Origin: Listeria innocua | GTDB taxonomy: Bacteria; Bacillota; Bacilli; Lactobacillales; Listeriaceae | Length of the DNA stretch: 64,000 nucleotides | NCBI RefSeq assembly: GCF_028596125.1 | Contig: NZ_CP117229.1 | Span: forward strand, 1,410,001-1,474,000 | Direction: 5' to 3' | In this document: piece after piece, positions 17,835 through 26,921 of the stretch | How positions within the stretch are numbered: position 1 is the stretch's first letter | Layout: each line of letters starts with the position of its first letter | Made by a program: the position numbers and the translations under genes | Notes under the pieces: generated by a model | What the model was told of the DNA's origin: nothing | The model's input: only the letters and a program-made list of their open reading frames with translations | The model's database searches: none

Positions 17835-18484
17835 GATATGCCTCCAGTTTTCTTTCTTTTTGAAATAGATAAACCATCTCCGAGTGGAATAGTTGTAGTA
17901 TCAAAATCAGGATGCGTCACTAAAAAATCATTAAAATGGCGCATTTTACGAGCAACTCGAAGTTTACGCTGTTTTTCTGGTGACATATCAAGCGCAAGTC
18001 CTTTGAAAAGAACATTATCACTATAAATCACACCATCTGGAGCAAGGGAATCTGTATAAATATGGAAAAATTTTTCATATTGCGCTTTGGCAGCATCAAT
18101 AAATATGGCATCAAACGGACCATACGTTAAAATTTCTTCTGATCCTTCAATTGCATCCGTAAGCAAGACTTTTATTCTGTCAGAAGCCCCGTAACGCTCT
18201 ATATTATGTAAAGCTTCTTTATATCGTTCTTCATCACGTTCGACTGTGATAATTTCCGTTTTTGGAAGTTTATCTGCCATTTTTAAAGCAGAGTATCCGA
18301 TTGCTGTTCCAAGTTCTAAAATACGTTCCGGCTTTTGAATATCTAAAATTTGCAATAAACAATGTAACGAATCTGGCTCCATAATCGGCACTTCATGTTC
18401 CTTTGCGTATACTTCTAATTCTTCAAAAAAAGGCGTGCTCTTTGGAATATGTTTTAATAAATAATCATGAATTATATCATTCAC
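17831..18484 (-). CDS. O-methyltransferase family 3 (YrrM/TrmR-like)
   Basis: SAM-dependent methyltransferase of 217 residues. Motif I reads [17 protein letters not shown] (about 54-70), the acidic SAM-ribose ligand is in TVERDEERY (about 79-87) and the metal/substrate motif is [16 protein letters not shown] (about 124-139), followed by IYSDNVLF. In Bacillus subtilis the YrrM homologue (TrmR) methylates 5-hydroxyuridine in tRNA wobble positions; that assignment here rests on similarity and on location between mltG and udk, the same as in Bacillus. Confidence 0.88.
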   Translation of the reverse strand: MNDIIHDYLLKHIPKSTPFFEELEVYAKEHEVPIMEPDSLHCLLQILDIQKPERILELGTAIGYSALKMADKLPKTEIITVERDEERYKEALHNIERYGASDRIKVLLTDAIEGSEEILTYGPFDAIFIDAAKAQYEKFFHIYTDSLAPDGVIYSDNVLFKGLALDMSPEKQRKLRVARKMRHFNDFLVTHPDFDTTTIPLGDGLSISKRKKTGGIS

Positions 18485-18560
18485 TGCTAAATCCCCTCAT
18501 TTTAACAAACAAAGCACCTGCCAAAAACATGCAATACACGTTTCTGACAAGTGGTTCATT

Positions 18561-19631
18561 TTAATTATTTTTCGTAATATGCTCTTCTTTTAGTTTATTG
18601 TGCTCTTCTAATGTTTTAGAGAAATAAACTTTACCAGTTTTCGTATTCGCTAAAAAGTATAGATAATCACTTTTTTCTGGGTAAAGAGCTGCTTCCATAG
18701 ATGTGTCACCGCTATTAGAAATCGGTCCTGGTGGCAGTCCATTGTTTTTGTATGTGTTATACGGCGAATCTACTTCTAAATCTTTATAGGTTGTTTTGCT
18801 TTTATGTTCACCAAGCGCATAAAGAACAGTAGGATCAGTTTGTAAACGCATATCTTTTGCTAAACGATTATAAAAAACGCTAGCAATCATTTTGCGATCC
18901 ACATCGGCAGTTGCTTCTTTTTCAATAATGGAAGACATTGTTAGGAATTTATGCACGGACATTTTTTGTTTCGTTAGTTCGTCGCGGTACTTAGCAATAT
19001 TAACGTCTGTTGCTTTCACCATTTCTTTAATTATCGTTTCAGCTGATACATCCGAGCCTTTAAAAGTATATGTCGCTGGATATAAATAGCCTTCTAACGG
19101 ATGTTTTATAGATTTATTCAAAACATCATTTGTGACAGTCTCTGGGAATGCTTTAATAATAGAAGCAACAAACTCTGGATTATCCATTATTTTAAGAACA
19201 TCGGCTTTTTTTAATTTAGGTTGATAAGCGACGATTCTATCAGCAATTTGATCGAGTGTATATCCTTCTGGAATGACTAGTTTTGCCGGTGCGACAGTCT
19301 TTCCTTCTTGCATTTTCTTCACGATTTGATCTGTGTTCATAGCTTGCGTGAATTCATAATTCCCAGCTTTTAAATTCGTATCATTATTGTATTTTACATA
19401 AAAAGAGAAAATAGAAGCGTTATTAATGACTTTTTTATCTTCTAAAATAGTAGATATATCTGAAATACTAGATCCTGCTGGAATTTCAACAGCGATCTTC
19501 TCTTTGCTTGCTTCATCTCTTGGCTCTAGCTGTGACTTCACATAATAATACCCTGCAAAAGTTGCGATTACTAAAATTAGAATGATAATAGAAATAATAA
19601 TTGTAATTTTCTTACCTTTTGTATTCTTCAT
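18561..19631 (-). CDS. mltG: Endolytic murein transglycosylase MltG (YceG-like)
   Basis: Membrane-anchored lytic transglycosylase thought to cut nascent peptidoglycan and end glycan strand growth. It has one N-terminal membrane helix (about 8-30, ITIIISIIILILVIATFAGYYY), a LysM-like region (EIPAGSSISDISTILEDKKVI) and the YceG catalytic domain, with the essential Glu in SSIIEKEA (about 235-242) and the conserved LQTDPTVLYALG and SPYNTYKNNGLPPGPISNSG blocks. I chose ATG 19631 (MKNTKGKK), with GAGGT 6 bases upstream; an ATG 4 codons earlier overlaps that site. It precedes the O-methyltransferase and udk. Confidence 0.95.
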   Translation of the reverse strand: MKNTKGKKITIIISIIILILVIATFAGYYYVKSQLEPRDEASKEKIAVEIPAGSSISDISTILEDKKVINNASIFSFYVKYNNDTNLKAGNYEFTQAMNTDQIVKKMQEGKTVAPAKLVIPEGYTLDQIADRIVAYQPKLKKADVLKIMDNPEFVASIIKAFPETVTNDVLNKSIKHPLEGYLYPATYTFKGSDVSAETIIKEMVKATDVNIAKYRDELTKQKMSVHKFLTMSSIIEKEATADVDRKMIASVFYNRLAKDMRLQTDPTVLYALGEHKSKTTYKDLEVDSPYNTYKNNGLPPGPISNSGDTSMEAALYPEKSDYLYFLANTKTGKVYFSKTLEEHNKLKEEHITKNN

Positions 19632-19721
19632 TATAGACCTCATTTCATTGAAAACAATTCCTATCTATTATACCGATTATCTAAAAAAAATGCTATTCAA
19701 TACGGAAAATTTTCTTAAAAA

Positions 19722-19750
19722 GTGACGTTTTTATGTTTTTTCGGTATAAT
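19722..19750 (+). promoter_or_regulatory. Putative promoter of dedA
   Basis: -10 TATAAT at 19745-19750 with a weak -35 GTGACG at 19722-19727 and a 17-base spacer. The implied leader to the dedA start is about 75 bases and contains a weak inverted repeat (CAGAA...TTCTG). Confidence 0.5.
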
Positions 19751-19833
19751 AAACAGCGTGATTAAACGAACAAGACAGAATCGGTCAAGGACTTGCTTCT
19801 GCCAATTAAATAAAGATTGAAGGAGTCTTTTGG

Positions 19834-20460
19834 ATGTTACATACGTTAATACAAAGTTTGCAAGATTTCACGATGTGGTTAGTAGACTCACTTGGTCACT
19901 GGGGAATTTTCCTCGGAATGCTTATCGAAAGTGTCTGCATTCCGCTTCCAAGTGAAGTTATCATGCTGTTTGGCGGATTTATGGCGGAAGCTGGGAAACT
20001 GAATTTCTGGCTCGTTGTATTTGCTGGTATCGCTGGTAACTTAGTTGGTTCACTGATTGCTTACTACATTGGTAAATTCGGTGGTAGAGCTTTAGTATTG
20101 AAATTCGGAAAGTATATATTCTTAAATGTGAAGCACTTGGATAAAGCAGAATTATGGTTTGGTCGATACGGCGCAAGAGCTGTATTTTTCGGCCGTGTTT
20201 TGCCAGTTATCCGAACATTTATCTCTTTACCAGCTGGAATTGCCAAAATGAATGTCTGGAAATTTGTTATATATACGATTTTAGGCTGCATTCCGTGGAA
20301 TATTTTTCTGACATGGCTCGGTTATTCATTAGGTTCCAATTGGAGCGTTGTGGAAAAATATACACGACCAATTAGCTATTTAATGTTAGCTCTAGTAGTT
20401 GCAATTGTTGTCTACCTTGCTTACAAAGTATGGAATAAACGCGCTAGAAACGCAAAATAA
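19834..20460 (+). CDS. DedA family membrane protein
   Basis: DedA/SNARE-associated family integral membrane protein of 208 residues. Members act as lipid carriers: some flip undecaprenyl phosphate or phosphatidylethanolamine back across the membrane. Family hallmarks seen are the re-entrant ESVCIPLPSEVIMLFGG (about 33-49), the GNLVGSLIAYYIGKFGGR block (about 68-85) and the conserved Arg-containing FGRVLPVIRTFISLPAGIAKMN (about 123-144). At least four membrane segments are visible. It is preceded by GGAG and flanked by a promoter and a bidirectional terminator. The substrate is not identified. Confidence 0.9.
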   Translation: MLHTLIQSLQDFTMWLVDSLGHWGIFLGMLIESVCIPLPSEVIMLFGGFMAEAGKLNFWLVVFAGIAGNLVGSLIAYYIGKFGGRALVLKFGKYIFLNVKHLDKAELWFGRYGARAVFFGRVLPVIRTFISLPAGIAKMNVWKFVIYTILGCIPWNIFLTWLGYSLGSNWSVVEKYTRPISYLMLALVVAIVVYLAYKVWNKRARNAK

Positions 20461-20503
20461 AAAGCATGTCTTGACAGTTTTTGTCAGGACATGCTTTTTT
20501 TAT
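20459..20503. terminator. Bidirectional terminator between dedA and yrzB
   Basis: A long inverted repeat (AAAGCATGTC and TTGACA arms, T-rich loop) followed by T runs on both strands separates two convergent genes. Confidence 0.88.
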
Positions 20504-20504
20504 A

Positions 20505-20807
20505 TTATTCTTCGTCTTCGTCAGCTAGGAAAGTTGCAAGTATTTCTTCAATCATATCCCACTCTTCGTCTGTTTCAACAGGTTTAAGTTGACCTTGTTT
20601 ACCTTCTTCATCTTGAATGTAACTAGATGCAAGAATTTCGATTTCTTCGTCTTCCCCTTTTCCTGCTGGGAAATATAATACGTAAGATTTGTCAAAGTCT
20701 TCGGAATCAAAGTCAAAAAGAATTTCGTAAGCTTCTTCTTTTCCTTCTTCATTTGTAATCCAAATAATATTTTCTTCTTCATGATTATGGTTATGTTCTT
20801 CTGCCAT
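20505..20807 (-). CDS. yrzB: DUF1292 family protein (YrzB)
   Basis: A very acidic 100-residue cytosolic protein of unknown role, starting [29 protein letters not shown] and ending in a run of Asp/Glu. The DUF1292 core is seen in [23 protein letters not shown] and [18 protein letters not shown] 20807 follows AGGTG by 6 bases. It is the third gene of the reoM-ruvX-yrzB cluster downstream of alaS, as in Bacillus. Confidence 0.9.
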
Positions 20808-20822
20808 TAAATTCACCTCAAA

Positions 20823-21239
20823 TTAATTAGTAGTGTCCAAATAGGACTGTAAAATCATTACTGCAGCTAACTTATCAATTACTTCTTTTCGTTTTTTACG
20901 CGAAACGTCTGCTTCAATCAAAGTTCTTTCAGCGGCAGAAGTGGTCAAACGTTCATCCCAAAGTACAACAGGAAGTCCAATTCTTGACTCAAGTACTTCA
21001 GCATATATTTTGGAACTTTCAGCACGAGGTCCGATGGTATTATTCATATTCTTAGGTAGCCCAACAACGACTTTTTCAACTTCGTATTCGAGCACGAGCT
21101 CTTTTACTCTGTCGTAGCCAAATTGTTTTCTGCTCTCGTCAATCTGAATGGTTTCAACACCTTGTGCGGTCCAACCAAGTGGATCACTTATCGCTACGCC
21201 GACTGTTTTCGAGCCGACATCTAAACCCATTATTCTCAT
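20823..21239 (-). CDS. ruvX: Holliday junction resolvase-like / pre-16S rRNA nuclease RuvX (YqgF)
   Basis: RNase H-fold nuclease of 138 residues. It was predicted as a Holliday junction resolvase, and the YqgF family is also implicated in 16S rRNA 5' end maturation. Motif [15 protein letters not shown] (about 5-19) carries the first catalytic Asp, [17 protein letters not shown] (about 57-73) the central strand, and [26 protein letters not shown] the conserved DERLTT and following Asp region (about 93-118). Its start overlaps the reoM stop (ATGA). Confidence 0.94.
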   Translation of the reverse strand: MRIMGLDVGSKTVGVAISDPLGWTAQGVETIQIDESRKQFGYDRVKELVLEYEVEKVVVGLPKNMNNTIGPRAESSKIYAEVLESRIGLPVVLWDERLTTSAAERTLIEADVSRKKRKEVIDKLAAVMILQSYLDTTN

Positions 21240-21508
21240 TTCTCACCAATTTCGTTATTTTTCAGATACGCTTTAACAAGTTCCTCGATAATTTCATCTC
21301 GTTCTAAACGGCGTATCATGCTCCGGGCATCCTTGTGACGAGGTATATAGGCAGGGTCACCTGAGAGTAAATAGCCAACGATTTGATTAACGGGATTATA
21401 GCCTTTTTCTTCAAGAGCAACGTAGACTTGTTTCATTAATTTTTTTACATCTTCTTCAATTGAATCATCGCCGAAGTTGTAAAACATTGTTTGATCTTTT
21501 GAATCCAT
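21236..21508 (-). CDS. reoM: ReoM, IreB-family regulator of cell-wall synthesis
   Basis: Small (90-residue) IreB/YrzL family phosphoprotein. In Listeria monocytogenes ReoM controls ClpCP-dependent degradation of MurA, the first enzyme of peptidoglycan synthesis, and is switched by PrkA phosphorylation of a Thr near the N-terminus. The sequence begins [16 protein letters not shown], so Thr7 is at the expected place. The rest is the conserved helical region ([58 protein letters not shown]). It is coupled to ruvX and follows alaS by about 90 bases. The role is assigned from the family and the matching phosphosite. Confidence 0.93.
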   Translation of the reverse strand: MDSKDQTMFYNFGDDSIEEDVKKLMKQVYVALEEKGYNPVNQIVGYLLSGDPAYIPRHKDARSMIRRLERDEIIEELVKAYLKNNEIGEK

Positions 21509-21600
21509 AATCGAAGCACCTCATTCCTTCATGTATCTCTATTCATTTTACACCATGTGAACGGAAATAACAAAGAAAAATGAAGTGCTTTAACGAAAAT

Positions 21601-24240
21601 TTATGCTTGTTGTTCTTTCACCCATGTAGAAACATAATCAAGAGCTGTTCCTAGTTCAGCTGGATTTTTACCGCCAGCTTGCGCCATATCAGGACGTCCG
21701 CCACCATTTCCGCCGCATCGTGTCGCAACTTCTTTTAAAAGTTTACCAGCATGATAGCCAGCTTTGATTGCATCTTCTGAAACTGCAGAAATCAAGTTTA
21801 CTTTATCACCTTGAACTGCTCCTAGAACAAGAACGCCACCAATTTTTTTATCTTTCCAGTTATCAACAAACTGACGTAATTGGTTCATATCTTTCGCATT
21901 TACTTGTTTAGCAATTACTTTTACGCCACCGATTTCTTCTGGTGATTCAAAAATATCGGCACTTGCAGCACTTGCTAATTTACTTAATAATGATTCGTTT
22001 TCACGTCTTACTTCACGTAAATCAGCTTGCAGTTGCTCTACTTTTTGCGGCGTTTCTTTTGTAGTTGTTTTTAGTAGGTTAGCAGTTTGTTTTAGTGTAT
22101 TTTCTTGTTCAGTCACAAAGCGATATGCTTCTTTTCCGGTAACTGCTTCAATACGTCGAGTTCCCGCTCCGATACCTGTTTCAGAAACGATTTTAAATAG
22201 ACCAATGTCTGCTGTATTACGAACGTGAACGCCACCGCAAAGTTCAATACTATATTTACCAACTTGAACCACACGAACGACCTCGCCATATTTTTCACCA
22301 AAAAGGGCCATAGCTCCAAGTTCTTTCGCTTCTGCAATCGGCATTTCTTCAATAATAACATTGATTTGTTCCCAGATTTTTTCATTGACGATTTCTTCCA
22401 TTTTTGTTAATTCTTCTTCTGTAATTTGACCAAAATGAGAGAAGTCAAAACGTAAGCGATCTGGGGAAACGAGTGAACCTGCTTGGTTAACATGTTCGCC
22501 TAATGTATCTTTGAGTGCACGATGTAAAAGATGGGTTGCTGTATGATTTTTGATTGTTTCACGACGTTTTACTTTGTCAACAGCAAGTTTCACTGTATCG
22601 CCTGTTTTTAATACGCCTTCTTTTACAGAAATACGGTGTAAGTTTTGTTTATTAGGAGCTTTTTGAACATCTTCTACGTAAGCAACTCCTGTTTCGCTTT
22701 CTATCGTTCCTTTGTCAGCAACTTGTCCGCCGCTTTCTGCATAAAATGGTGTTTCTTTGAAAATAACTTGTGCCTCGCTTCCAGAAGCTACTTCATCAAC
22801 AAGCGTATCATCTTGAATTAAATACAATATTTCAGAAACATGTTCTGTTGTATTATAACCAACGAATTCACTTTTATCTGTTAAATTAGCTAGCAGTTCG
22901 CCTTGAACTTGCATTGATTTCACGTCTGCTCTGGCGGAACGAGCACGGTCGCGTTGTTCTTTCATTTCAGCTTCAAATCCAGCATGATCGACTTTTAAGC
23001 CATGGTCTTCTGCGTATTCTTCCGTTAATTCCACTGGGAAACCAAATGTATCATATAATTTGAAAATATCTGCGCCTTTGATAGTTTGTTCGTTTGTTTC
23101 TTTGGCATTTTTAAGGATTGTTTCAAGGATTGCCAGACCTTCATTTAATGTTTCGTGGAATCGTTCTTCTTCCGTACGAATTACTTTTTGAATAAAGTCG
23201 GTTTGATTTTCTACTTCTGGATAGAAACTATTCATGATTTTACCAACGACTGGTACTAATTTGTACATAAATGGTTCATTGATTGTAAGTACTTTCGCGT
23301 AACGAACTGCACGGCGAAGTAAACGACGCAAAATATATCCGCGTCCTTCGTTGGATGGCAATGCGCCGTCGCCAATTGCAAATGCTACGGTACGAATATG
23401 GTCAGCGATTACTTTAAACGCAACATCATTTTCTTGTGAATGACCGTATTTCACGCCAGAAATTTGTTCTACTTCACGAATAATCGGCATAAATAAATCT
23501 GTTTCAAAGTTCGTTGGCGCGTCTTGGATGATAGAAACCATGCGTTCTAGACCCATCCCAGTATCAATGTTTTGTTTAGGAAGTGGTGTGTATGTTCCAT
23601 CTGGATTATGGTTAAACTGAGAAAATACAAGGTTCCAAATTTCTAAGTAACGTTCATTTTCGCCACCTGGATATAATTCTGGGTCACTTTCGTCATCTCC
23701 AAAAGCAGGTCCACGATCATAGAAAATTTCGCTATCCGGGCCACTTGGTCCAATACCTATATCCCAAAAATTATCTTCAATTTCAACGATATGATCTTCA
23801 CTTAAGCCAATTTTTTCGCGCCATAAAGTTTTCGCTTCTTCGTCTTCAGGATAAACAGTGACATATAATTTATCAGGATCAAAGCCAATCCATTTAGGAC
23901 TTGTTAGGAATTCCCAAGCAAAAAGAATTGCGCCTTCTTTAAAGTAATCACCAATCGAAAAGTTTCCTAGCATTTCAAAGAAAGTATGGTGACGGGCTGT
24001 TTTACCTACGTTTTCAATGTCATTCGTACGGATTGATTTTTGTGCATTAGCCATTCTTGGATTATCCGGAATAACCGAACCATCAAAGTATTTTTTCATT
24101 GTTGCTACACCACTATTAATCCAAAGAATCGTCGGATCGTTGTTTGGTACAAGTGGTGCACTAGGTTCGATTGTATGCCCTTTTTCTTTAAAGAAATCTA
24201 AAAATAGCTGTCTTACTTCTGCGCTTGATAATTGTTTCAT
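21601..24240 (-). CDS. alaS: Alanyl-tRNA synthetase
   Basis: Charges tRNA-Ala. The 879-residue protein is full length. In order: the class II aminoacylation core with [34 protein letters not shown] (motif near 13-46), the tRNA-recognition region, the editing domain with the zinc ligands HTATHLLH (about 566-573) and CGGVH (about 667-671), and the C-terminal DHHA1 domain with [15 protein letters not shown] (about 845-860). A T-box leader upstream shows control by uncharged tRNA-Ala. The ATG is preceded by AAAGGAGG. Confidence 0.98.
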   Translation of the reverse strand: MKQLSSAEVRQLFLDFFKEKGHTIEPSAPLVPNNDPTILWINSGVATMKKYFDGSVIPDNPRMANAQKSIRTNDIENVGKTARHHTFFEMLGNFSIGDYFKEGAILFAWEFLTSPKWIGFDPDKLYVTVYPEDEEAKTLWREKIGLSEDHIVEIEDNFWDIGIGPSGPDSEIFYDRGPAFGDDESDPELYPGGENERYLEIWNLVFSQFNHNPDGTYTPLPKQNIDTGMGLERMVSIIQDAPTNFETDLFMPIIREVEQISGVKYGHSQENDVAFKVIADHIRTVAFAIGDGALPSNEGRGYILRRLLRRAVRYAKVLTINEPFMYKLVPVVGKIMNSFYPEVENQTDFIQKVIRTEEERFHETLNEGLAILETILKNAKETNEQTIKGADIFKLYDTFGFPVELTEEYAEDHGLKVDHAGFEAEMKEQRDRARSARADVKSMQVQGELLANLTDKSEFVGYNTTEHVSEILYLIQDDTLVDEVASGSEAQVIFKETPFYAESGGQVADKGTIESETGVAYVEDVQKAPNKQNLHRISVKEGVLKTGDTVKLAVDKVKRRETIKNHTATHLLHRALKDTLGEHVNQAGSLVSPDRLRFDFSHFGQITEEELTKMEEIVNEKIWEQINVIIEEMPIAEAKELGAMALFGEKYGEVVRVVQVGKYSIELCGGVHVRNTADIGLFKIVSETGIGAGTRRIEAVTGKEAYRFVTEQENTLKQTANLLKTTTKETPQKVEQLQADLREVRRENESLLSKLASAASADIFESPEEIGGVKVIAKQVNAKDMNQLRQFVDNWKDKKIGGVLVLGAVQGDKVNLISAVSEDAIKAGYHAGKLLKEVATRCGGNGGGRPDMAQAGGKNPAELGTALDYVSTWVKEQQA

Positions 24241-24270
24241 TTTTTATTTCCTCCTTTTGGTTTTTTACAA

Positions 24271-24475
24271 CAAAAAAAGCCTATATGATTGCTCACAGGG
24301 ACGATTTTGGTAAATCGCGGTACCACCCTGTTTGCAATGATATAGACTTTGTATCATTACCTCTTCAATTATCTGTTAACGTGGATAAGACGGACCATCT
24401 AATGGGAGAGCAACTTCGGCACAAGCGTGGCTTTCCTTCCAGCCAAGGGAAAACTCTCTAATCACGTGGAAACCA
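24271..24475 (-). promoter_or_regulatory. T-box leader (tRNA-Ala sensing) upstream of alaS
   Basis: The minus strand carries the T-box core CAGGGTGGTACCGCG (around 24314-24332), complementary in part to tRNA acceptor ends. The terminator arm CCCTGTGAGCAATC..ATATAGGC followed by a T run (24271-24303) pairs with an upstream segment AGTCTATATCATTGC..AAACAGGG (about 24322-24347). A stem I with AGAGAG (about 24452-24458) lies at the 5' side. I could not place the specifier codon with confidence; the position before alaS makes Ala the expected amino acid. This covers most of the 300-base gap between alaS and the ABC ATPase. Confidence 0.9.
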
Positions 24476-24547
24476 AAATCATATTCCTATCATGTATCAA
24501 TATTTATTCAACAATAAACTAAATTATAAAGAACGGATGGCTAAATG

Positions 24548-25243
24548 TCAACTGTTTATTAAGCTATTCGTTGATTGTTTCTTTTCAACAAAGCTTCCGT
24601 TTTTAAGAGTTAGTTTTACATCTGACACTTTCGCAATTTCTGGGTCATGCGTTACCATAATGACACATTTTCCTTCTTTATGCGCTAAATCTTGGAATAA
24701 CGTAACTACTTCTTTACTTGTTCGTTCGTCTAAGTTTCCGGTAGGTTCATCAGCAACGATTAATTCTGTTTCACAACATAACGCCCGTGCGATGGAAACC
24801 CTTTGCTGCTGTCCGCCACTTAAAGTCAGCACTTTTTGGCGCGCCATTTTCTCAGTAATGCCCACTTTTTCAAGCATGCTTAGTGCAAAAGCTTTTTTGT
24901 CTGGCTGGTTGACATGGGTAATTTCCATTGCAGTTGTTACGTTTTGAAGAGCAGTCATATATGTTAATAAATTATAACTTTGGAATACAATGGATACATA
25001 TCTATTTCTAAATTGTTGTAAGCCAATGCTTTTGAGTGAACTACCTTTATAGTAGATGTCTCCTTCTTTTTGCGTATCCAGTCCTCCTGCAAGCGATAAG
25101 AAAGTCGTTTTCCCAGAGCCTGAACTTCCTACTACAGTGTAAAAAACACCAGCTTCAAAATCATAATTTATATCACTTAAAATCGATTCATCTTTTGTTT
25201 TATACCAATAAGAGATATTTTCAAACGTCAATACTTTGGTCAT
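24548..25243 (-). CDS. ABC transporter ATPase, MacB/LolD-like
   Basis: ATPase partner of the permease encoded just upstream. The 231-residue product has Walker A VGSSGSGKTTFL (about 38-49), Q-loop VFQSYNLL (about 85-92), signature LSGGQQQRV (about 140-148), Walker B ELIVADEPTGNLD (about 160-172) and the switch His in VTHD (about 198). This pattern places it with the LolD/MacB/BceA type, which move lipoproteins or export or sense peptides rather than importing solutes. The permease stop is 8 bases upstream, so the pair form one operon, divergent from an OmpR-type two-component system. Confidence 0.92.
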   Translation of the reverse strand: MTKVLTFENISYWYKTKDESILSDINYDFEAGVFYTVVGSSGSGKTTFLSLAGGLDTQKEGDIYYKGSSLKSIGLQQFRNRYVSIVFQSYNLLTYMTALQNVTTAMEITHVNQPDKKAFALSMLEKVGITEKMARQKVLTLSGGQQQRVSIARALCCETELIVADEPTGNLDERTSKEVVTLFQDLAHKEGKCVIMVTHDPEIAKVSDVKLTLKNGSFVEKKQSTNSLINS

Positions 25244-25251
25244 ATCGTCAC

Positions 25252-26754
25252 CTACTCCTGTTTAGTTAGAATTGTTTTTGGATTCATACGAAGAACAAGT
25301 GCTGCTGGTAAAAGAACGGATATAAAGGCGATTCCTATACCAATTCCACCCATTTTAAGCATATCTTCTAAAGTTACTTGGATGTTGAGTTCTTTAATTT
25401 GTTCTGTATTTTTCGTTAAGTTACTAACACTTCCCGCAAATCCACCTGGACCTCCTGGACCACCGCCACCTGGGCCGCGATTTTCTGAAGTAGTTGATTC
25501 ACTTGTAGTAGATGAATTTTGCTGTGCTAGTAATTGGTTTCCAGCTAATTGAGCTACATAATGACTACTTGCAGCTGCTAAACCAAAGGAAACGAGCGCT
25601 ACTATTAAAATTTCTACAAAGAACTGAGCGATTAATTTACCACGTTTTTCTCCAATAGCTAATAGCACACCCATTTCGTATTTACGATCACGTACTTGCA
25701 TCATTACAAGTAAGCCTAGGATTAAGGCTCCCGCAATACTAACTATATAAACTACATTTTTAGAAAACGAAGCTACACTATTAATCGGCCCAATCATTTG
25801 TTGATAAAGTGTATCGTTGGCATCTAATTTAAATGTGTCCCAGTCAATGCCATCAACTTTTTTCGCTTCTTTCTCAAAAGCAGAAATATTAGCCGCATCA
25901 TCCATTGTGTATACGGCGGAGTCTACTGTGTCTTTATAATCAGAACCTTTAATAGTATTGGCTACTGTATAAGGAACGTATACTTTGTTATAAGGATTTA
26001 AGAAGGAGAAGTTTTGCGCCATATCATTTCCTGAATCGGTTGTTTTATAAATACCAACAATTTTTAGTGTTACTTTTGTATTTCCATCACTTGAAGTAAC
26101 GGTAAAAGAGTCGCCAACTTTCCAGTCATTTTGTTCTGCTAAGTTTTCTTCTACCATTGCAACATTTTTATCTTTATCATTAGCTGTAATTGCTACACCA
26201 CTTGTTAATTTACTTGTTCCTGCATCAAAATCGGTACTTGTTGCGGAATCAAGTAGACCGCTAATACTTAAGTCTGCATCTACCATTTGCGGACCGCCAT
26301 TTCCACCGCCTGGACCTCCTGTTTGATTAGAACTCGAGGAATCATCACTGCTAGAGGAAGTGTCTCCTGAAGATTCAATAGGGTCAAATCCAGACGCTAA
26401 TGCTTGCGTACTTGAATAGTAATTGTAATTTTTCACATGATCTAATGATGCTAATTCGTTCGCATCGCTTACATCAATTGGGTTACTTTGAAATTTTGGT
26501 TTTGAGTCTGTCGAACTGCTATCACTATTTGCAGCCTCTTCTTTCATTGCAGCCATTTGCTTTTCTTGGTCAACAGTTAATGTTACTGTACCTCCTAGCT
26601 GTTCCCTCGCTAATTCGCTTGCTTTATCTGCAGCGGATTGAATGGTAAAGCCTGATAAAATAAGCACACACACTACTGTGAAAATAATTAGTTGTAAAAC
26701 AGATCTACCTTTTCTTGCTTTCATGCTGAGCCATGCTCTCTTAAAAAAATTCAT
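25252..26754 (-). CDS. FtsX/MacB-type ABC permease with Ser/Gly-rich extracellular inserts
   Basis: Membrane subunit of the ABC transporter, 500 residues. It has an N-terminal helix (about 19-40), a large extracellular MacB-like domain (about 41-330), then three further helices near 335-355, 378-397 and 468-490, the four-helix FtsX topology. Two low-complexity stretches stand out: a Ser/Asp run leading into Gly/Pro repeats at about 128-156, and a Ser/Thr run followed by GGGGPGGPGG at about 410-439. By the usual topology both face outside the cell. The substrate is not known. MacB-like pairs beside two-component systems often deal with peptides or envelope stress, but that is inference. Confidence 0.88.
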   Translation of the reverse strand: MNFFKRAWLSMKARKGRSVLQLIIFTVVCVLILSGFTIQSAADKASELAREQLGGTVTLTVDQEKQMAAMKEEAANSDSSSTDSKPKFQSNPIDVSDANELASLDHVKNYNYYSSTQALASGFDPIESSGDTSSSSDDSSSSNQTGGPGGGNGGPQMVDADLSISGLLDSATSTDFDAGTSKLTSGVAITANDKDKNVAMVEENLAEQNDWKVGDSFTVTSSDGNTKVTLKIVGIYKTTDSGNDMAQNFSFLNPYNKVYVPYTVANTIKGSDYKDTVDSAVYTMDDAANISAFEKEAKKVDGIDWDTFKLDANDTLYQQMIGPINSVASFSKNVVYIVSIAGALILGLLVMMQVRDRKYEMGVLLAIGEKRGKLIAQFFVEILIVALVSFGLAAASSHYVAQLAGNQLLAQQNSSTTSESTTSENRGPGGGGPGGPGGFAGSVSNLTKNTEQIKELNIQVTLEDMLKMGGIGIGIAFISVLLPAALVLRMNPKTILTKQE

Positions 26755-26802
26755 GTGATTTCCTCCATTTCTGTTTCTACCCCACTAAGATTACTGGGCA
26801 TT

Positions 26803-26829
26803 TATGAAGAAAGTATGAACAAACTATGA
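26803..26829. promoter_or_regulatory. Three TATGA direct repeats at 11-bp period: candidate response-regulator operator
   Basis: TATGA occurs at 26803, 26814 and 26825, exactly 11 bases apart, in the 167-base region between the divergent permease and response-regulator genes. OmpR-family regulators bind tandem direct repeats with about one helical turn spacing. The repeats lie 49-75 bases upstream of the permease start, suitable for activating the ABC operon. The binding protein is inferred from the adjacent regulator gene. Confidence 0.5.
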
Positions 26830-26921
26830 TGCATATTTTAAACTTTCGCGAAAAAAATAATTTGGCTTGATTATTGGGTCTAATTAGTCTAGTTTTAATG
26901 TAAGAGGAGTGAATACAAAAT

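Noticed and set aside
18500-18560. Terminator between mltG and the O-methyltransferase gene
   Set aside because: The possible arms pair poorly and there is no T run; mltG, the methyltransferase and udk are probably co-transcribed.
25252-26754. Gly/Ser-rich coding repeats as a CRISPR-like or VNTR array
   Set aside because: The repeats are short, imperfect and in frame in a clear permease gene; there are no regular spacers.
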